Positions 6,053-6,231 of a stretch of DNA of 6,231 nucleotides are shown piece after piece. The notes under the pieces were generated by a model that did not search any database, was not told where the DNA came from, and saw only the letters and a list, made by a program, of their open reading frames with translations. The position numbers were made by a program, and so were the translations under genes. Each line of letters opens with the position of its first letter. Position 1 is the first letter of the stretch. Origin of the DNA: F-183 sp036502165 (GTDB lineage Bacteria; Acidobacteriota; Terriglobia; Bryobacterales; Bryobacteraceae). The DNA is taken from contig DASXZC010000582.1 in assembly GCA_036502165.1 (NCBI GenBank), positions 1 to 6,231 of the forward strand, read 5' to 3'.

Positions 6053-6231
6053 TCAATCCTGCCGCAACGCCAATAGCGGATCGATCCGCGCCGCGCGCCG
6101 CGCCGGAACCCACGCCGCCACCAGCGCCGCGAGCAGCAGCACTGCGATCGCACCAGCGACCGTCACAGGATCCATCCCGCTCAGCCCCGCCAGCGACGAT
6201 GCGACGAATCTCGAAATCCCCAGTGCCATCG
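6053..6231 (-). CDS. second ADOP-type permease, C-terminal end only (cut by window end)
   Basis: Reading the minus strand from the window edge gives an open frame of 58 complete codons from the Met at 6229-6227, ending in TGA at 6055-6053. It was too short and edge-cut to appear as a normal ORF. It contains MALGISRFVASSLAGLSG, a hydrophobic helix AGAIAVLLLAALVAAWVP and the tail ARRAARIDPLLALRQD. This is the same last FtsX helix and terminal signature as in the complete permease downstream; aligned by eye without gaps, about 44 of the final 56 residues are identical. Its stop is followed after two bases (GG) by the ATG of the downstream permease, whose ribosome site AGGA lies in this gene's last codons, so translational coupling is likely. 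The rest of the gene lies outside the window, so length and integrity are unknown. Confidence 0.92.
   Translation of the reverse strand, partial: MALGISRFVASSLAGLSGMDPVTVAGAIAVLLLAALVAAWVPARRAARIDPLLALRQD

Noticed and set aside
6076..6089. Perfect 14-bp palindrome GCGGATCGATCCGC, also present at 3353-3366 near the end of the other permease
   Set aside because: Both copies encode the conserved tail ARIDPL of the permeases, so protein conservation and shared codon use explain the repeat better than a regulatory or recombination site.
6051..6113. Longer permease form starting at the ATG at 6113
   Set aside because: The extra 21 residues lack family similarity and would overlap the end of the upstream permease in another frame; the ATG at 6050 has a properly spaced AGGA.
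1..6231. CRISPR arrays, tRNA or rRNA genes, insertion-sequence ends, phage genes, toxin-antitoxin pairs
   Set aside because: Read by eye on both strands, no regularly spaced repeats, tRNA-like arms, transposase or integrase motifs, or small two-gene toxin modules were found.

Overview
The window is GC-rich and gene-dense, and most likely comes from an acidobacterium of the Solibacter/Bryobacter type. The strongest evidence is a tandem pair of very large MacB/FtsX-like permeases with no ATPase, the architecture known as 'Acidobacterial duplicated orphan permease' (ADOP). A winged-helix regulator paired with a small polytopic membrane protein also fits. The taxonomic call is inferred from gene content only.

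Layout from left to right. (1) 2-391, plus strand: the C-terminal part of an RmlD-type dTDP-4-dehydrorhamnose reductase, the only plus-strand gene. (2) 396-1064, minus: a short cis-prenyltransferase of the UppS family, with features suggesting a paralogue rather than the housekeeping enzyme. Its stop codon faces that of rmlD across 4 bp. (3) 1157-1570, minus: a winged-helix transcriptional regulator, followed by a good hairpin-plus-T-tract terminator. (4) 1604-2197, minus: a multi-pass membrane protein of unknown function, 33 bp upstream of the regulator and probably in one operon with it. Two candidate promoters and two palindromes lie just upstream. (5) 2255-3271, minus: a radical SAM protein of the spore-photoproduct-lyase-like (SplB/COG1533, Rv2578c/PA0069-type) family. 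(6) 3330-6050, minus: a complete 906-residue ADOP permease. (7) 6053-6231, minus: the last 58 complete codons of a second ADOP permease, cut by the window edge, whose stop codon lies 2 bp before the start of the first.

The two permeases form one translationally coupled unit and could be partners or recent duplicates. The membrane protein and winged-helix regulator look like a self-controlled pair. The UppS-like enzyme lies beyond the terminator and may be read only by read-through or from a promoter I cannot see. I see no RNA genes, CRISPR arrays, insertion sequences or phage genes, and no gene-free stretch longer than 92 bp. Nothing here is clearly a new biological system. The best leads are the regulator/membrane-protein pair with its palindromic promoter, the divergent UppS-like enzyme, and the direct repeat ahead of the radical SAM gene.
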